Part shown: positions 30,378-39,654 of the stretch, one piece after another | Layout of the letters: every line of letters begins with the position of its first letter | Numbering within the stretch: position 1 is the first letter of the stretch | From: Vreelandella olivaria | GTDB lineage: Bacteria > Pseudomonadota > Gammaproteobacteria > Pseudomonadales > Halomonadaceae | NCBI RefSeq assembly: GCF_023507745.1 | Contig: NZ_JALPZO010000155.1 | Location: 107,094-171,093 of the forward strand | Direction: 5' to 3' | DNA: 64,000 nt | Notes under the pieces: generated by a model | The model's input: the letters and a program-made list of their open reading frames with translations, nothing else | Told to the model about the DNA's origin: nothing | The model's database searches: none | Position numbers and translations under genes: made by a program

Positions 30378-30492
30378 ATCGCTAGGGTTCCGACGCCATC
30401 AATGTAACGCCCCTGATGGACGTGGCTGGTCCGAGAGCAATCGACCTAACGCCAAGGCGCGAGGTTACACGGCGGGATAAAAGCCCGGGAGG
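30378..30492 (+). ncRNA. Guanidine-I riboswitch (ykkC, subtype 1)
   Basis: The conserved blocks of the ykkC/guanidine-I aptamer occur in order and at normal spacing: CTAGGGTTCCG (30383-30393), CTGGTCCGAGAG (30425-30436), ACACGG (30467-30472) and GGGATAAAAGCCCGGGAG (30474-30491). The class binds free guanidinium and turns on downstream genes. It lies 59 bases before the first gene of the operon. The expression platform is not obvious: no classic terminator follows, and the gene has its own GGAGG site. Identification of the aptamer is very secure; the switching mechanism is not. Confidence 0.96.
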
Positions 30493-30550
30493 ATAAGGTG
30501 CAGTGATGCGCCGATGCCCCCGAGTTTACTCTTAGCCGCTGGAGGCTGTT

Positions 30551-31627
30551 ATGACCCTTGCCAATCGCATCTCTCCGAAAACGCTGACATTATCCACACT
30601 GTCTGCCACGCTGCTGGCATCCACTTTTGCTGTCACTCCCATTCAAGCCCAGGAACGCGATGACTTCAGCGTATGCTGGTCGATCTACGCTGGCTGGATG
30701 CCCTGGGCCTATGCAGATATTGAAGGGGTCGTTGATAAATGGGCTGGCCAATACAGTATCAATATCGACGTGATACAAGTTAACGACTATGTAGAGTCCA
30801 TTAACCAGTTCACTTCAGGCAATGTAGATGGCTGCGCCATGACCAATATGGACGCCCTGACCATCCCAGCCGCCAGCGGCGTTGACTCCACCGCACTTAT
30901 TATTAACGACTACTCCAATGGCAACGATGGCATTGTCCTCAAAGGTAGCGATGATCTTGCCGATATTGCCGGGCGCCAGGTCAACCTTGTTCAGTTCAGC
31001 GTTTCACACTATTTCCTGGCCCGTGCTCTGGAAAGCGTTGGCCTGACCGAACGTGATATTGAAACGGTCAATACCTCAGATGCGGACATTGTGGGACTCT
31101 TCTCCAGCGCAACCACTGAGGCAGTGGCTGCCTGGAACCCACAACTCAGCGCTATCGCTGATATGCCCGACAGCCATGTGGTGTATACCTCGGCGGAAAT
31201 TCCCGGTGAAATACTCGACATGATGGTCGTTAACACTCAGACCCTGGCGGACAACCCCGCCCTTGGTCATGCCCTGGTAGGCGCATGGTACGAGGTAATG
31301 GGCTTGGTGGAAGCTGACGATGAACACGCACTGAGCATCATGGCAGATGCCGCAGGCACCGATGTGGAAGGCTACCGGCAGCAGCTAGCGGCAACCTACC
31401 TTTATACCGATCCTGCTGAGGCCATTGAGCTGATGGAAAGCAGCGATCTGCTCGATACCATGGAGCGGGTGGCTGAATTCAGCTTCGAACATGGCCTGTT
31501 AGGGGATATGGCGCCGAATGCAAATGTGGTGGGAATCGAAACCCCCAGTGGCGTTTTTGGTGATGAAGGCAACATAAAACTGCGCTTCGACCCAAGCTTT
31601 ACACAAGCTTATCTCGACGCTCAGTAG
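30551..31627 (+). CDS. ABC transporter substrate-binding protein, probable guanidine importer
   Basis: This is a 358-residue periplasmic binding protein of the NitT/TauT (NMT1-like) type with a signal peptide ending near AQA-Q (about residue 34). The mature start FSVCWSIYAGWMPW is characteristic of the binding proteins found next to urea/guanidine carboxylases. As the first gene under a guanidine-I riboswitch it probably captures guanidinium or a guanidino compound; the ligand cannot be proved from sequence. GGAGG lies upstream of the ATG. A hairpin follows and separates it from the permease. Confidence 0.87.
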   Translation: MTLANRISPKTLTLSTLSATLLASTFAVTPIQAQERDDFSVCWSIYAGWMPWAYADIEGVVDKWAGQYSINIDVIQVNDYVESINQFTSGNVDGCAMTNMDALTIPAASGVDSTALIINDYSNGNDGIVLKGSDDLADIAGRQVNLVQFSVSHYFLARALESVGLTERDIETVNTSDADIVGLFSSATTEAVAAWNPQLSAIADMPDSHVVYTSAEIPGEILDMMVVNTQTLADNPALGHALVGAWYEVMGLVEADDEHALSIMADAAGTDVEGYRQQLAATYLYTDPAEAIELMESSDLLDTMERVAEFSFEHGLLGDMAPNANVVGIETPSGVFGDEGNIKLRFDPSFTQAYLDAQ

Positions 31628-31637
31628 TTACCACAAA

Positions 31638-31659
31638 AGAGCGGTTTCAAGACCGCTCT
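31638..31659 (+). other. Intercistronic hairpin after the binding-protein gene
   Basis: AGAGCGGT-N6-ACCGCTCT is a perfect 8-base stem ten bases past the stop codon with no T run. Such hairpins commonly stabilise the binding-protein mRNA so that it exceeds the permease mRNA. Confidence 0.6.
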
Positions 31660-31674
31660 CTGTTCTCATCACCT

Positions 31675-32514
31675 ATGGATATTGCCATGAAGCGCTTGAT
31701 AAACCTGACGCCTCCCCGTGGCGGCCGCTGGCTGCTCGGCTTCGTGCCATTTTTATTGTTGGGCATGCTTTACCTAAGCCTCTCTAACGCGCGATTGGCT
31801 GAAAACCCCAATGATCGCTTACTGCCTACGCCAGCCACTATGGCGCAATCGTTTCATCATCTCGCCACGGCAGAAAACGTTCGTACCGGCCAGATTGTGT
31901 TGTGGACAGATACCTTTGCCAGCCTCGAACGCCTACTCATCGGCATTGGCATCAGTGCCCTGATTGGGCTTGTGGTCGGCATATTGAATGGCGGCATTCC
32001 GCTGATCCGCGCCAAATTATCACCTTTAGTGACCGTTGCCTCCCTGATCCCACCGATGGCAATACTGCCGATTCTATTCATCGCCTTTGGTACCGGTGAA
32101 GCGTCTAAAATTGCCCTCATCGTCATTGGGGTGACGCCGTTCCTTATTCGTGATCTTCAGGGCCATGCCCTGCGGCTTCCCGACGAACAATTAATCAAGG
32201 CACAAACTCTGGGGGCCAGCTCCTGGCAAGTGCTACTAAGGGTTCTGCTACCACAGCTAACGCCCAGGTTATTAAACGCCACTCGTTTGGCACTTGGCAG
32301 CGCCTGGCTGTTTCTAATTGCCGCCGAAGCTATCGCCGCTCAGGAAGGTCTTGGCTATCGTATTTTTCTGGTTCGCCGCTACCTCTCCATGGATGTGATC
32401 CTGCCCTACGTGGCATGGATTACCCTGTTGGCGTTCCTGCTGGATCAATTGCTGGCCTGGGTATCACGTCTTGCCTTCCCCTGGTATCACGCTGGTGAAG
32501 GAGACAAATCATGA
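31675..32514 (+). CDS. ABC transporter permease, probable guanidine importer
   Basis: This 279-residue inner-membrane permease belongs to the NitT/TauT (BPD_transp_1) type, with about six membrane segments. The EAA-like loop lies around residues 175-200 (KAQTLGASSWQVLLRVLLPQLTPRL) and contacts the ATPase. The first ATG (31675) lacks a good ribosome site; an ATG four codons in (31687) is equally possible. Its end overlaps the ATPase gene by four bases (ATGA), so the two are translationally coupled. Confidence 0.88.
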   Translation: MDIAMKRLINLTPPRGGRWLLGFVPFLLLGMLYLSLSNARLAENPNDRLLPTPATMAQSFHHLATAENVRTGQIVLWTDTFASLERLLIGIGISALIGLVVGILNGGIPLIRAKLSPLVTVASLIPPMAILPILFIAFGTGEASKIALIVIGVTPFLIRDLQGHALRLPDEQLIKAQTLGASSWQVLLRVLLPQLTPRLLNATRLALGSAWLFLIAAEAIAAQEGLGYRIFLVRRYLSMDVILPYVAWITLLAFLLDQLLAWVSRLAFPWYHAGEGDKS

Positions 32515-33305
32515 GTCTGCTTTCTGCCAAGCGGCTGGAAAAACACTACGGCCACCATGTGGTGTTGGAAAACCTCAACTTCAGTGTTGAACCCGGCGAA
32601 TTTGTCACGTTGGTGGGCGCCTCAGGATGCGGCAAAACCACCTTTCTAAAAATGCTGCTGGGCACCGAAAATCTTTCAAAAGGCAGCTTACTACTGGATG
32701 GCCAGCCCATACCCAATGAGCCTGGCCCCGACCGCGGCGTGGTGTTCCAAAAGTACTCCGTATTCCCGCACTTGACCGTGCTGGGCAACGTGATGATTGC
32801 TGAAGAGCTGAACAGTGCCAAGCTACTGGGAAAAAGTTTCGGTGCCGCCAAACGCCGCGCAATAGATAACGCCCGCGCACGTATTGATGAAGTTGGCCTA
32901 GGCCACGCGCTTCATAAATATCCTCATGAACTCTCCGGCGGTATGCAGCAGCGCCTGGCTATTGCTCAAGCACTAATGATGCGGCCACGCATGCTACTGC
33001 TGGACGAACCTTTTGGGGCGCTTGACCCCGGTATTCGGCAGGATATGCACGGCTTGATCGCACGCCTTTGGCAGGAGCAGCAGCTAACGATCTTTATGAT
33101 CACTCACGATCTTAAAGAGGCCTTTGCACTGGGCACCCGGCTCTGGGTCTTTGATAAGACTCGCCACGACCCCCAGGCCCCGGAAGCATACGGCGCCACC
33201 ATCACTTACGACCTACCTATCTCCCAGGATCAGCCCTCAGCGGCTTTCAAGGAAGCACTACACCACGGCTGCCTGCAAACATTCACCGAGGAGACGTTTT
33301 CATGA
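32511..33305 (+). CDS. ABC transporter ATPase, probable guanidine importer
   Basis: This is a 264-residue ATP-binding subunit. Walker A is GASGCGKTT (about residues 37-45), the signature is LSGGMQQRLAIAQ, Walker B is MLLLDEPFGALD and the switch His is in ITHDLKEA. The first half resembles SsuB/TauB. The C-terminal tail (about 215-264) is longer than in those proteins and of unknown role. It overlaps both neighbours by four bases, which ties the transporter to the DUF1989 genes in one translation-coupled set. Confidence 0.9.
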   Translation: MSLLSAKRLEKHYGHHVVLENLNFSVEPGEFVTLVGASGCGKTTFLKMLLGTENLSKGSLLLDGQPIPNEPGPDRGVVFQKYSVFPHLTVLGNVMIAEELNSAKLLGKSFGAAKRRAIDNARARIDEVGLGHALHKYPHELSGGMQQRLAIAQALMMRPRMLLLDEPFGALDPGIRQDMHGLIARLWQEQQLTIFMITHDLKEAFALGTRLWVFDKTRHDPQAPEAYGATITYDLPISQDQPSAAFKEALHHGCLQTFTEETFS

Positions 33306-34024
33306 ATAGCGAGCCGAGCTACACCACTCACTTGCCCGGTGGTCATCACTGGTCACTGCGGCTACGCCGTGGCACCACGCTGACATTGACCGCCCAAGCG
33401 GTCGACAGCAATGTCGGGCTGCTATGTTACAACCCTGAAAATCTGCTGGAACGCTTGAACCTGCCTGACACCTTAAAGTGTCAGCACACCTTTAAGCTTA
33501 CCCAGGGCCACTGTCTTTACTCGGATATGGGACGCATCTTTGCGTCTATTACCCATGACGACCTTGGCTGGCACGATAGCGTTAGCGGAAACCTGATGCC
33601 CCATCATCTGCTGGAGAAAGGCTGGCAACCAGTCAGCTACCAGCAGGCTCATAACGACTGGACCCGCACCGGCTTCGACGCCTTTTTGGTCGAACTCGCC
33701 AAGTATGGCCTTGGCCGCCGGGATATGGCGGCCAATCTCAACCTGTTCTCCAGAGTCGAAAGTGATGACCAGGGTACGCTGCGCTATGTGCCTGGACACT
33801 GTCAGCCAGGCAACAGCATCACGCTGCGGTTTGAAATGGACACCCTCGTCCTGCTGCACACCTGCCCTCACCCACAGGACCCCAGCGCTGAGTACCCACG
33901 TCGTGGCGTCGATATCGCACTAGGCACCGCTGAACCACCTACTGAAGACGACCCCTGCTACCGCTCGCGCCCGGAAAACGCCCGCGGCTTCGCTAATAAT
34001 CGCCTCTACCACCTCGGCTTATAA
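33302..34024 (+). CDS. DUF1989 protein, carboxyguanidine deiminase subunit ('urea carboxylase-associated protein 2')
   Basis: This is a 240-residue cytoplasmic DUF1989 protein. Paired DUF1989 proteins next to guanidine carboxylase form carboxyguanidine deiminase (CgdA/CgdB), which turns carboxyguanidine into allophanate and ammonia. Visible family features are [31 protein letters not shown], and a Cys/His-bearing segment near LLHTCPHP that could bind metal. It starts four bases inside the ATPase gene and is followed ten bases later by its partner. Which of the two is CgdA or CgdB I do not assign. Confidence 0.85.
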   Translation: MNSEPSYTTHLPGGHHWSLRLRRGTTLTLTAQAVDSNVGLLCYNPENLLERLNLPDTLKCQHTFKLTQGHCLYSDMGRIFASITHDDLGWHDSVSGNLMPHHLLEKGWQPVSYQQAHNDWTRTGFDAFLVELAKYGLGRRDMAANLNLFSRVESDDQGTLRYVPGHCQPGNSITLRFEMDTLVLLHTCPHPQDPSAEYPRRGVDIALGTAEPPTEDDPCYRSRPENARGFANNRLYHLGL

Positions 34025-34034
34025 GAGGGACACC

Positions 34035-34676
34035 ATGATTATCGAAAGCACACTACGTCCTGAAAACGCCCTGACCCGTACCACGGTTAATGCAGGTGAT
34101 CACTACATCAGCACCGTCAAGCGCGGCCAAACCCTGCGCATTCTCGATTTAGAGGGCAACCAGGCTGCCGACACGCTGTTCTTCAACGCCGCGGATACCG
34201 CCGAGCGCTACAGTGCCATGGACACCGTTCGCGAACAGAGAGCGGTTTACCTGACGGCAGGTTCCAGGCTGATCTCCAGCGAAGGTCGCACCATGTTGAC
34301 GATTACCGCCGACACGTGCGGCCGTCACGATACCTTGGGAGGTGCCTGCGCCAGCGAAAGCAACACCGTGCGCTACGATCTGGAAAAGCGCCATATGCAC
34401 TCTTGTCGCGATAACTGGATGCAGGCGATTGCCAACCACCCGGAGTATGGTCTGACCAAGCGGGACATCACCCACAACATCAATTTCTTTATGAACGTGC
34501 CGGTGACTGCCGATGGCGGGCTGACCTTCGAAGACGGTATCTCCGCGCCGGGCAAGTATGTGGAAATGGTCGCCGAGATGGATGTGATCGTACTGGTCTC
34601 CAACTGCCCCCAGCTCAACAACCCCTGCAACGGCTACAACCCCACGCCTATCGAGCTGTTGGTTTGGGCAAGTTGA
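34035..34676 (+). CDS. DUF1989 protein, carboxyguanidine deiminase subunit ('urea carboxylase-associated protein 1')
   Basis: This 213-residue DUF1989 protein is the partner of the preceding gene. It has the family pattern [29 protein letters not shown], a Cys near MHSCRDN, and the C-terminal [26 protein letters not shown]. The conserved His and Cys residues suggest a metal-dependent active site shared with the partner. The stop is followed by 266 bases without a gene that hold a structured repeat, so expression of the carboxylase may be uncoupled from this gene at that point. Confidence 0.88.
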   Translation: MIIESTLRPENALTRTTVNAGDHYISTVKRGQTLRILDLEGNQAADTLFFNAADTAERYSAMDTVREQRAVYLTAGSRLISSEGRTMLTITADTCGRHDTLGGACASESNTVRYDLEKRHMHSCRDNWMQAIANHPEYGLTKRDITHNINFFMNVPVTADGGLTFEDGISAPGKYVEMVAEMDVIVLVSNCPQLNNPCNGYNPTPIELLVWAS

Positions 34677-34696
34677 AATGGAGATTGAGTGCCGGA

Positions 34697-34842
34697 CAAG
34701 TCAGGAGAGTAAGCGAAACGTCTTTTTCAGGGCCGGAAAGAGCTCCATGCAATTCCGGCATTCCCGCCATCCATGGCGGTCAGATGGAAAAGCCGAGCAC
34801 CCATGGATGGGTTAACAGCGTTTTCGCGACTCTACTGACTTG
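34697..34842. repeat. Structured dispersed repeat, copy B, inside the guanidine operon
   Basis: CAAGTCAG-G-AGAGT (34697-34710) pairs with ACTCT-A-CTGACTTG (34829-34842), and the stem continues as GCGAAA (34713-34718) with TTTCGC (34822-34827). Inside are three perfect hairpins: GCCGGAA/TTCCGGC (34732-34759), CCGCCAT/ATGGCGG with a two-base loop (34764-34779) and ACCCAT/ATGGGT with a two-base loop (34799-34812), the last followed by ACAGCG. The GCCAT...ATGGC hairpin and the GCACCCA..GGA.GGGTT.ACAGCG core match copy A at 26297-26395. Confidence 0.7.
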
Positions 34843-34942
34843 GCAAAGAGCACTTGGAAAGCCCTGGGGACGACCCTAGTTGGCCAAGCAACCCGCGGGA
34901 CGGCCCGCCATTGTCCATACGCTCAGGTTTGCAGACAACACT

Positions 34943-37900
34943 ATGTCCATCAATAAAACGTTTAGCAAAGTATTGATTGCCAATAGGGGCGCCGTTACCG
35001 CCCGCATTTTACGCACTCTAAAAAAACTCGGTGTGGGCAGCGTGGTGGTATATGCAGATGCCGACCGCGATGCTCCCTATGTACATCAGGCAGATGAGGC
35101 CTACTCCCTGGGTGAAGGGAACGCCAGCGATACCTATCTCGATATCAATAAACTAATCGCTATTGCCAAGCAAAGCGGTGCTCAGGCAGTGCATCCCGGC
35201 TACGGTTTCCTCTCGGAAAACACCCGCTTTATTACCGCCTGCGACGCCGCCGGACTCACTTTTCTAGGCCCCACCGCAAAACAGATTAAACAGTTTGGCC
35301 TCAAGCACGAAGCACGCGCCCTGGCCAAGCTGGCAGGTGTGCCGCTGGTGCCCGGCTCAGATTTGCTGGGAAGCAGCGATGAAGCTAAGGCCTGCGCCGA
35401 GCGGATCGGCTACCCGGTGATGCTTAAATCCACCGCCGGTGGCGGTGGTATCGGTATGCAGGTATGCCAATCCCCAACTGAACTTGCGCGCGCATACGAA
35501 TCGGTCAAAGGCCTGGGCGAGCGCAACTTTGGCGATAGCGGCGTATTTCTTGAAGCCTATATCGCCTGCGCCCGCCACCTGGAAGTACAACTGTTTGGTG
35601 ACGGTCAAGGCAACGTGGTGGCACTCGGCGAGCGCGACTGCTCTACCCAGCGCCGTCATCAAAAAGTGCTTGAAGAGTGCCCTGCCCCCAACCTGCCGGA
35701 AACTTTGCGTCAGGCATTGCACGCCACGGCGGTTCAGCTAGGTAAAGCGGTTCACTACCGCAGCGCAGGCACTGTCGAATTCATTTACGACACCGAGCGT
35801 GAAAACTTCTACTTCCTTGAGATGAACACCCGCCTGCAGGTAGAGCATGGCGTGACCGAACTGGTATATGGCATCGATATTGTCGAGTGGATGGTGCGCC
35901 TGGGCGCGGGCGAACTACCCGACCTTAATGCGCTCACTCACAAACTATCCCCCTCCGGTCATGCAGTGCAGGCACGCCTCTACGCTGAAGACCCTGCCCA
36001 TGACTTTCGTCCCAGCGCCGGGCTGCTTACCGAAGTAGCCTTCCCTGAGGGTGACGGCCTACGTATTGATCATGCTATCGAAGCAGGCCTTGAGGTATCA
36101 GCGCTGTTCGACCCCATGCTGGCAAAAATAATGGTTCACGCCCCCACCCGCGATGCTGCTATTACACAACTGGCCACCACACTGGAAGAAGTATCGGTGT
36201 ATGGCATTACCACTAATCGTCGCTGGCTTGCCCACGTGCTGCGTGCACCACGCTTCCAGCAGGTAGACATCGACACCCACTGGCTCACCACCCTTGAATG
36301 GCAACCACCAGCCATTGAAGTGCTAACCCCTGGCACCTTAACGACCCTTCAGGATTACCCTGGTCGCCAGGGCCACTGGGATGTGGGCGTACCCCCTTCG
36401 GGGCCCTTTGACGACTGGTCGTTTAGGCTCGGCAACCGACTGCTTGATAACCCAGCGGATGCTGCCGGACTCGAAATCACCCTCAATGGCCCAACATTGC
36501 GCTTTCACCGGGCGACACAAATCGTTCTGGCAGGTGCCGAACTGCCCGCCACCCTGGATGATAGCCCAATCCATTTTTGGCAAATCATTGATATCCCAGC
36601 CGGAAGTATCCTGGCGCTCGGCAAGGTCAACGGTGGAGCAAGAGCGTATGTGCTGGTTCGTGGTGGCATCCAATGCCCACTCTATTTGGGTTCCCGCAGC
36701 ACCTTTACGCTGGGGCAATTTGGTGGTCATGCCGGTCGGGCACTGCGTAGCGGCGATATGCTTGACCTGCCTGCATTATGCCCTGCCCCCGCAGCTAAAC
36801 TGGAGGCCACGCTGATCCCGCATATTGGTGGCGATAAAGCTGAGACGGTCACCAAAATCGCCGTACTGTACGGTCCCCATGGTGCGCCTGACTTTTTCAC
36901 TGACGACGATATTGAGCGCTTTTTCGACCACGACTGGGAAGTACACTATAACTCCAGCCGTACCGGCGTACGGCTGATTGGCCCACGGCCTGAATGGGCA
37001 CGGGCAGATGGCGGCGAAGCAGGCCTGCACCCCTCCAATATCCACGATAACGCCTACGCTTTTGGCACCATCGACTTTACCGGCGATATGCCGGTGATAC
37101 TTGGCCCTGATGGCCCTTCGCTGGGCGGTTTTGTCTGCCCTGCCACCGTGGTACGCGCCGAGCGCTGGAAGCTTGGCCAGCTTACCGCAGGTGACAAGGT
37201 GCGTTTCGTGCCAGTCAGCCTGGACACCGCCCGGGCACTGGAGGAGCACCAGCTTGCCGAGCTGGAGAGCCTGTCTACCCAATGTCTCCCCATAACACCA
37301 TGCCAAACCCGTGGCACTCCCATTGTGCATCAGGTGAGCACTGAACAGGCAGGGGAAAGAATCGTCTACCGCCGCGCAGGAGATGACTTTCTGTTGATCG
37401 AGTTCGGCCCAATGGAACTGGATATCGCGTTACGCTTTCGGGTACACGCCTGGATGCTGTGGTTACGTGAACATTCGTTACCGGGGCTGCGGGAATTAAC
37501 CCCCGGTATCCGCTCACTCCAAGTGCACTACGAACCGCTGGAGCTGAGCCTTGAGGCCTTACTCGCCCACCTGCAAAAAGCCGAACAGGCTCTGGCCGAT
37601 GTGGAATCCCTGGAAGTGGAGTCACGCGTGGTACACCTACCGCTCTCCTGGGATGACCCCGCCTGCCAGGAAGCGATTGATAAATACCAGCGCAGCGTGC
37701 GTCCCGATGCGCCCTGGTGTCCCAGTAACCTCGACTTTATCCGCCGCATCAACGCCCTGGAGAGTGAGCAGGAAGTACGCGACATCGTATTTAACGCCCG
37801 CTATCTGGTGATGGGCCTGGGGGACGTTTATCTGGGCGCGCCGGTCGCCACGCCCCTGGACCCGCAGCAACGGCTGGTCACCACCAAATACAACCCTGCC

Positions 37901-38578
37901 CGCACCTGGACAGCGGAAAACTCTGTGGGCATTGGCGGCGCTTATCTATGTGTTTACGGTATGGAAGGCCCCGGTGGCTATCAGTTCGTGGGGCGCACTC
38001 TACAGATGTGGAACCGCTACCGTGCCACAGCCCATTTTGAGACCCCATGGCTACTACGTTTTTTTGATCAGTTGCGCTTCCACGAAGTCAGCCACGATGA
38101 ACTACAGCAAATTCGCCGGGACTTCCCCCACGGCCGCTATGACCTCTGCATAGAAACCGCTCGCTTCCGGCTGGCGGACTACCAAGCTGAAGTAGACAAA
38201 AACAGCCAGGAGATTGATGCCTTCCGTACCCGTAGGGAAGCGGCTTTTCAAGCTGAAATGGCTGCATGGCGGGCTAACGGCCAATTCACCTTTGAAGACC
38301 AGGCACCTGCCTGCACCGAGCTAGAAACACTAAACGATAACGAACTGGGGATTGAAAGCCCGGTCACTGGCAGCTTATGGAAACTACTGGTTAAGGAGGG
38401 CGAACAGATAACTGCGGGCCAACCCGTGGCCCTGGTGGAATCCATGAAGATGGAAGTGGAAGTCACCGCTCACTGCGCAGGCCGGATTACCCGGCTGCCG
38501 CTAGCCGAAGGCGCAGCGGTGGCACCTGGACAACCGCTGTTAGTGCTCACCAATAATAAAGAGGAGGCAAACGTATGA
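34943..38578 (+). CDS. Guanidine carboxylase (annotated by homology as urea carboxylase)
   Basis: This 1211-residue biotin-dependent enzyme uses ATP and bicarbonate to carboxylate guanidine (or urea). Domains in order: biotin carboxylase (about 1-450, with HPGYGFLSEN and the Gly-rich loop TAGGGGIGM), a KipA/AHS2-like carboxyltransferase half (about 465-770), a KipI/AHS1-like half (about 800-1000), a linker, and a biotin-carrier domain with biotinylated Lys1169 in VESMKMEVE. The riboswitch and the DUF1989 neighbours favour guanidine as substrate. The ATG at 34943 gives the normal MSINKTFSKVLIANRGA start; a TTG at 34880 opens the same frame but adds 21 unusual residues. Confidence 0.9.
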   Translation: MSINKTFSKVLIANRGAVTARILRTLKKLGVGSVVVYADADRDAPYVHQADEAYSLGEGNASDTYLDINKLIAIAKQSGAQAVHPGYGFLSENTRFITACDAAGLTFLGPTAKQIKQFGLKHEARALAKLAGVPLVPGSDLLGSSDEAKACAERIGYPVMLKSTAGGGGIGMQVCQSPTELARAYESVKGLGERNFGDSGVFLEAYIACARHLEVQLFGDGQGNVVALGERDCSTQRRHQKVLEECPAPNLPETLRQALHATAVQLGKAVHYRSAGTVEFIYDTERENFYFLEMNTRLQVEHGVTELVYGIDIVEWMVRLGAGELPDLNALTHKLSPSGHAVQARLYAEDPAHDFRPSAGLLTEVAFPEGDGLRIDHAIEAGLEVSALFDPMLAKIMVHAPTRDAAITQLATTLEEVSVYGITTNRRWLAHVLRAPRFQQVDIDTHWLTTLEWQPPAIEVLTPGTLTTLQDYPGRQGHWDVGVPPSGPFDDWSFRLGNRLLDNPADAAGLEITLNGPTLRFHRATQIVLAGAELPATLDDSPIHFWQIIDIPAGSILALGKVNGGARAYVLVRGGIQCPLYLGSRSTFTLGQFGGHAGRALRSGDMLDLPALCPAPAAKLEATLIPHIGGDKAETVTKIAVLYGPHGAPDFFTDDDIERFFDHDWEVHYNSSRTGVRLIGPRPEWARADGGEAGLHPSNIHDNAYAFGTIDFTGDMPVILGPDGPSLGGFVCPATVVRAERWKLGQLTAGDKVRFVPVSLDTARALEEHQLAELESLSTQCLPITPCQTRGTPIVHQVSTEQAGERIVYRRAGDDFLLIEFGPMELDIALRFRVHAWMLWLREHSLPGLRELTPGIRSLQVHYEPLELSLEALLAHLQKAEQALADVESLEVESRVVHLPLSWDDPACQEAIDKYQRSVRPDAPWCPSNLDFIRRINALESEQEVRDIVFNARYLVMGLGDVYLGAPVATPLDPQQRLVTTKYNPARTWTAENSVGIGGAYLCVYGMEGPGGYQFVGRTLQMWNRYRATAHFETPWLLRFFDQLRFHEVSHDELQQIRRDFPHGRYDLCIETARFRLADYQAEVDKNSQEIDAFRTRREAAFQAEMAAWRANGQFTFEDQAPACTELETLNDNELGIESPVTGSLWKLLVKEGEQITAGQPVALVESMKMEVEVTAHCAGRITRLPLAEGAAVAPGQPLLVLTNNKEEANV

Positions 38579-39654
38579 GTTCCCCTACCCCAGACCAGCG
38601 CTTGGCAGATTTCCAGGACATTCCAGTGATTGATATTCACGACCTGCTCCATGGGGACGAGTTGGCGCGCCGAATGGTAGCCAATCAGCTGGGCCGCGCA
38701 GCGCGTGATGTTGGTTTCTTTCAAGTGGTGGGCCATGGGATTGATCACGCCCTGCGCGATGGGCTGATCACTCAGGCCAAACGCTTTTTTGCTCAGCCGG
38801 AGGCAACCAAAATGGAGCGCTACATCGGCCGCTACTCTCATCACCGGGGCTATGTTCCCCCAGGAGAAGAGTCCCCGGACCCGACCAAACCGGATATGAA
38901 AGAGGCTTTCGACCTTGCCTTTGAACTCACCAGCGATGACCCGGATGTCATGGCAGGAACACCCCTGCTCGGCCCCAACCCCTGGCCCGACCTGGATGGC
39001 TTCCGCGAGCCTGTCGCCGCCTATTACGATGCTGCTTATCAGTTGGGACGCGCACTGATGGGTGGTTTTTCACTGGCGCTGGGACTTGATGAGCAAAAAC
39101 TGTTAAGCCACGTTACCAAGCCACCCAGCCAATTGCGGCTGATTCACTACCCGTACAATCCAGATGCCGAAGACGCCCAGGGCATCGGTGCTCATACCGA
39201 TTACGAATGCTTTACCCTTTTGTTACCCACCGCACCAGGGCTGGAGGTGATGAATGGCAAAGGCGAATGGATTGACGTGCCTTTTCAGGAGGGTGCGCTG
39301 ATCGTCAATATTGGCGATATGCTGGAAATCTGGAGCAATGGAGAGTTTGTGGCAACCTCCCACCGGGTACGCAAAGTGAAAGAAGAGCGCTACTCGTTCC
39401 CACTGTTTTTCGCCTGTGATTACCACACGGTAGTTGAACCACTGACCGAGCTGGTTGCTCGCCATGGACAGGCCAACTACCCCCCGCTGAAATCAGGTGA
39501 CCACCTATACGCCCAAACCATTCAAACCTTTCGATACCTGCGCGAACGTTTGGCCCACGGCGACATTACTCTGCCTGAAGGTGCCCGCGCAGTGGGTAGC
39601 CTTGGGCAGCATGGCAAACGCAAGGAACAACATGATAAGGAACCGAAGGAATGA
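38575..39654 (+). CDS. 2-oxoglutarate/Fe(II) dioxygenase (isopenicillin-N-synthase-like)
   Basis: This is a 359-residue cytoplasmic non-heme iron oxygenase. The N-terminal DIOX_N region has IPVIDI and GFFQVVGHGI. The iron triad is His207-x-Asp209 (GAHTDYECFT) and His263 (TSHRV), and Arg272-Tyr-Ser274 is the 2-oxoglutarate-binding RxS. All catalytic residues are intact. The ATG overlaps the carboxylase stop (ATGA), so it is made with the guanidine pathway. The substrate is unknown. Relatives include homoarginine-6-hydroxylase and the ethylene-forming enzyme, which release guanidine from hydroxylated guanidino amino acids. A similar role here is an inference from context. The last 25 residues are charged and variable. 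Confidence 0.85.
   Translation: MSSPTPDQRLADFQDIPVIDIHDLLHGDELARRMVANQLGRAARDVGFFQVVGHGIDHALRDGLITQAKRFFAQPEATKMERYIGRYSHHRGYVPPGEESPDPTKPDMKEAFDLAFELTSDDPDVMAGTPLLGPNPWPDLDGFREPVAAYYDAAYQLGRALMGGFSLALGLDEQKLLSHVTKPPSQLRLIHYPYNPDAEDAQGIGAHTDYECFTLLLPTAPGLEVMNGKGEWIDVPFQEGALIVNIGDMLEIWSNGEFVATSHRVRKVKEERYSFPLFFACDYHTVVEPLTELVARHGQANYPPLKSGDHLYAQTIQTFRYLRERLAHGDITLPEGARAVGSLGQHGKRKEQHDKEPKE

Noticed and set aside
34880..34942. Upstream TTG start of the carboxylase frame
   Set aside because: It would add 21 residues unlike any biotin carboxylase N-terminus and has no ribosome site; the ATG at 34943 is preferred.
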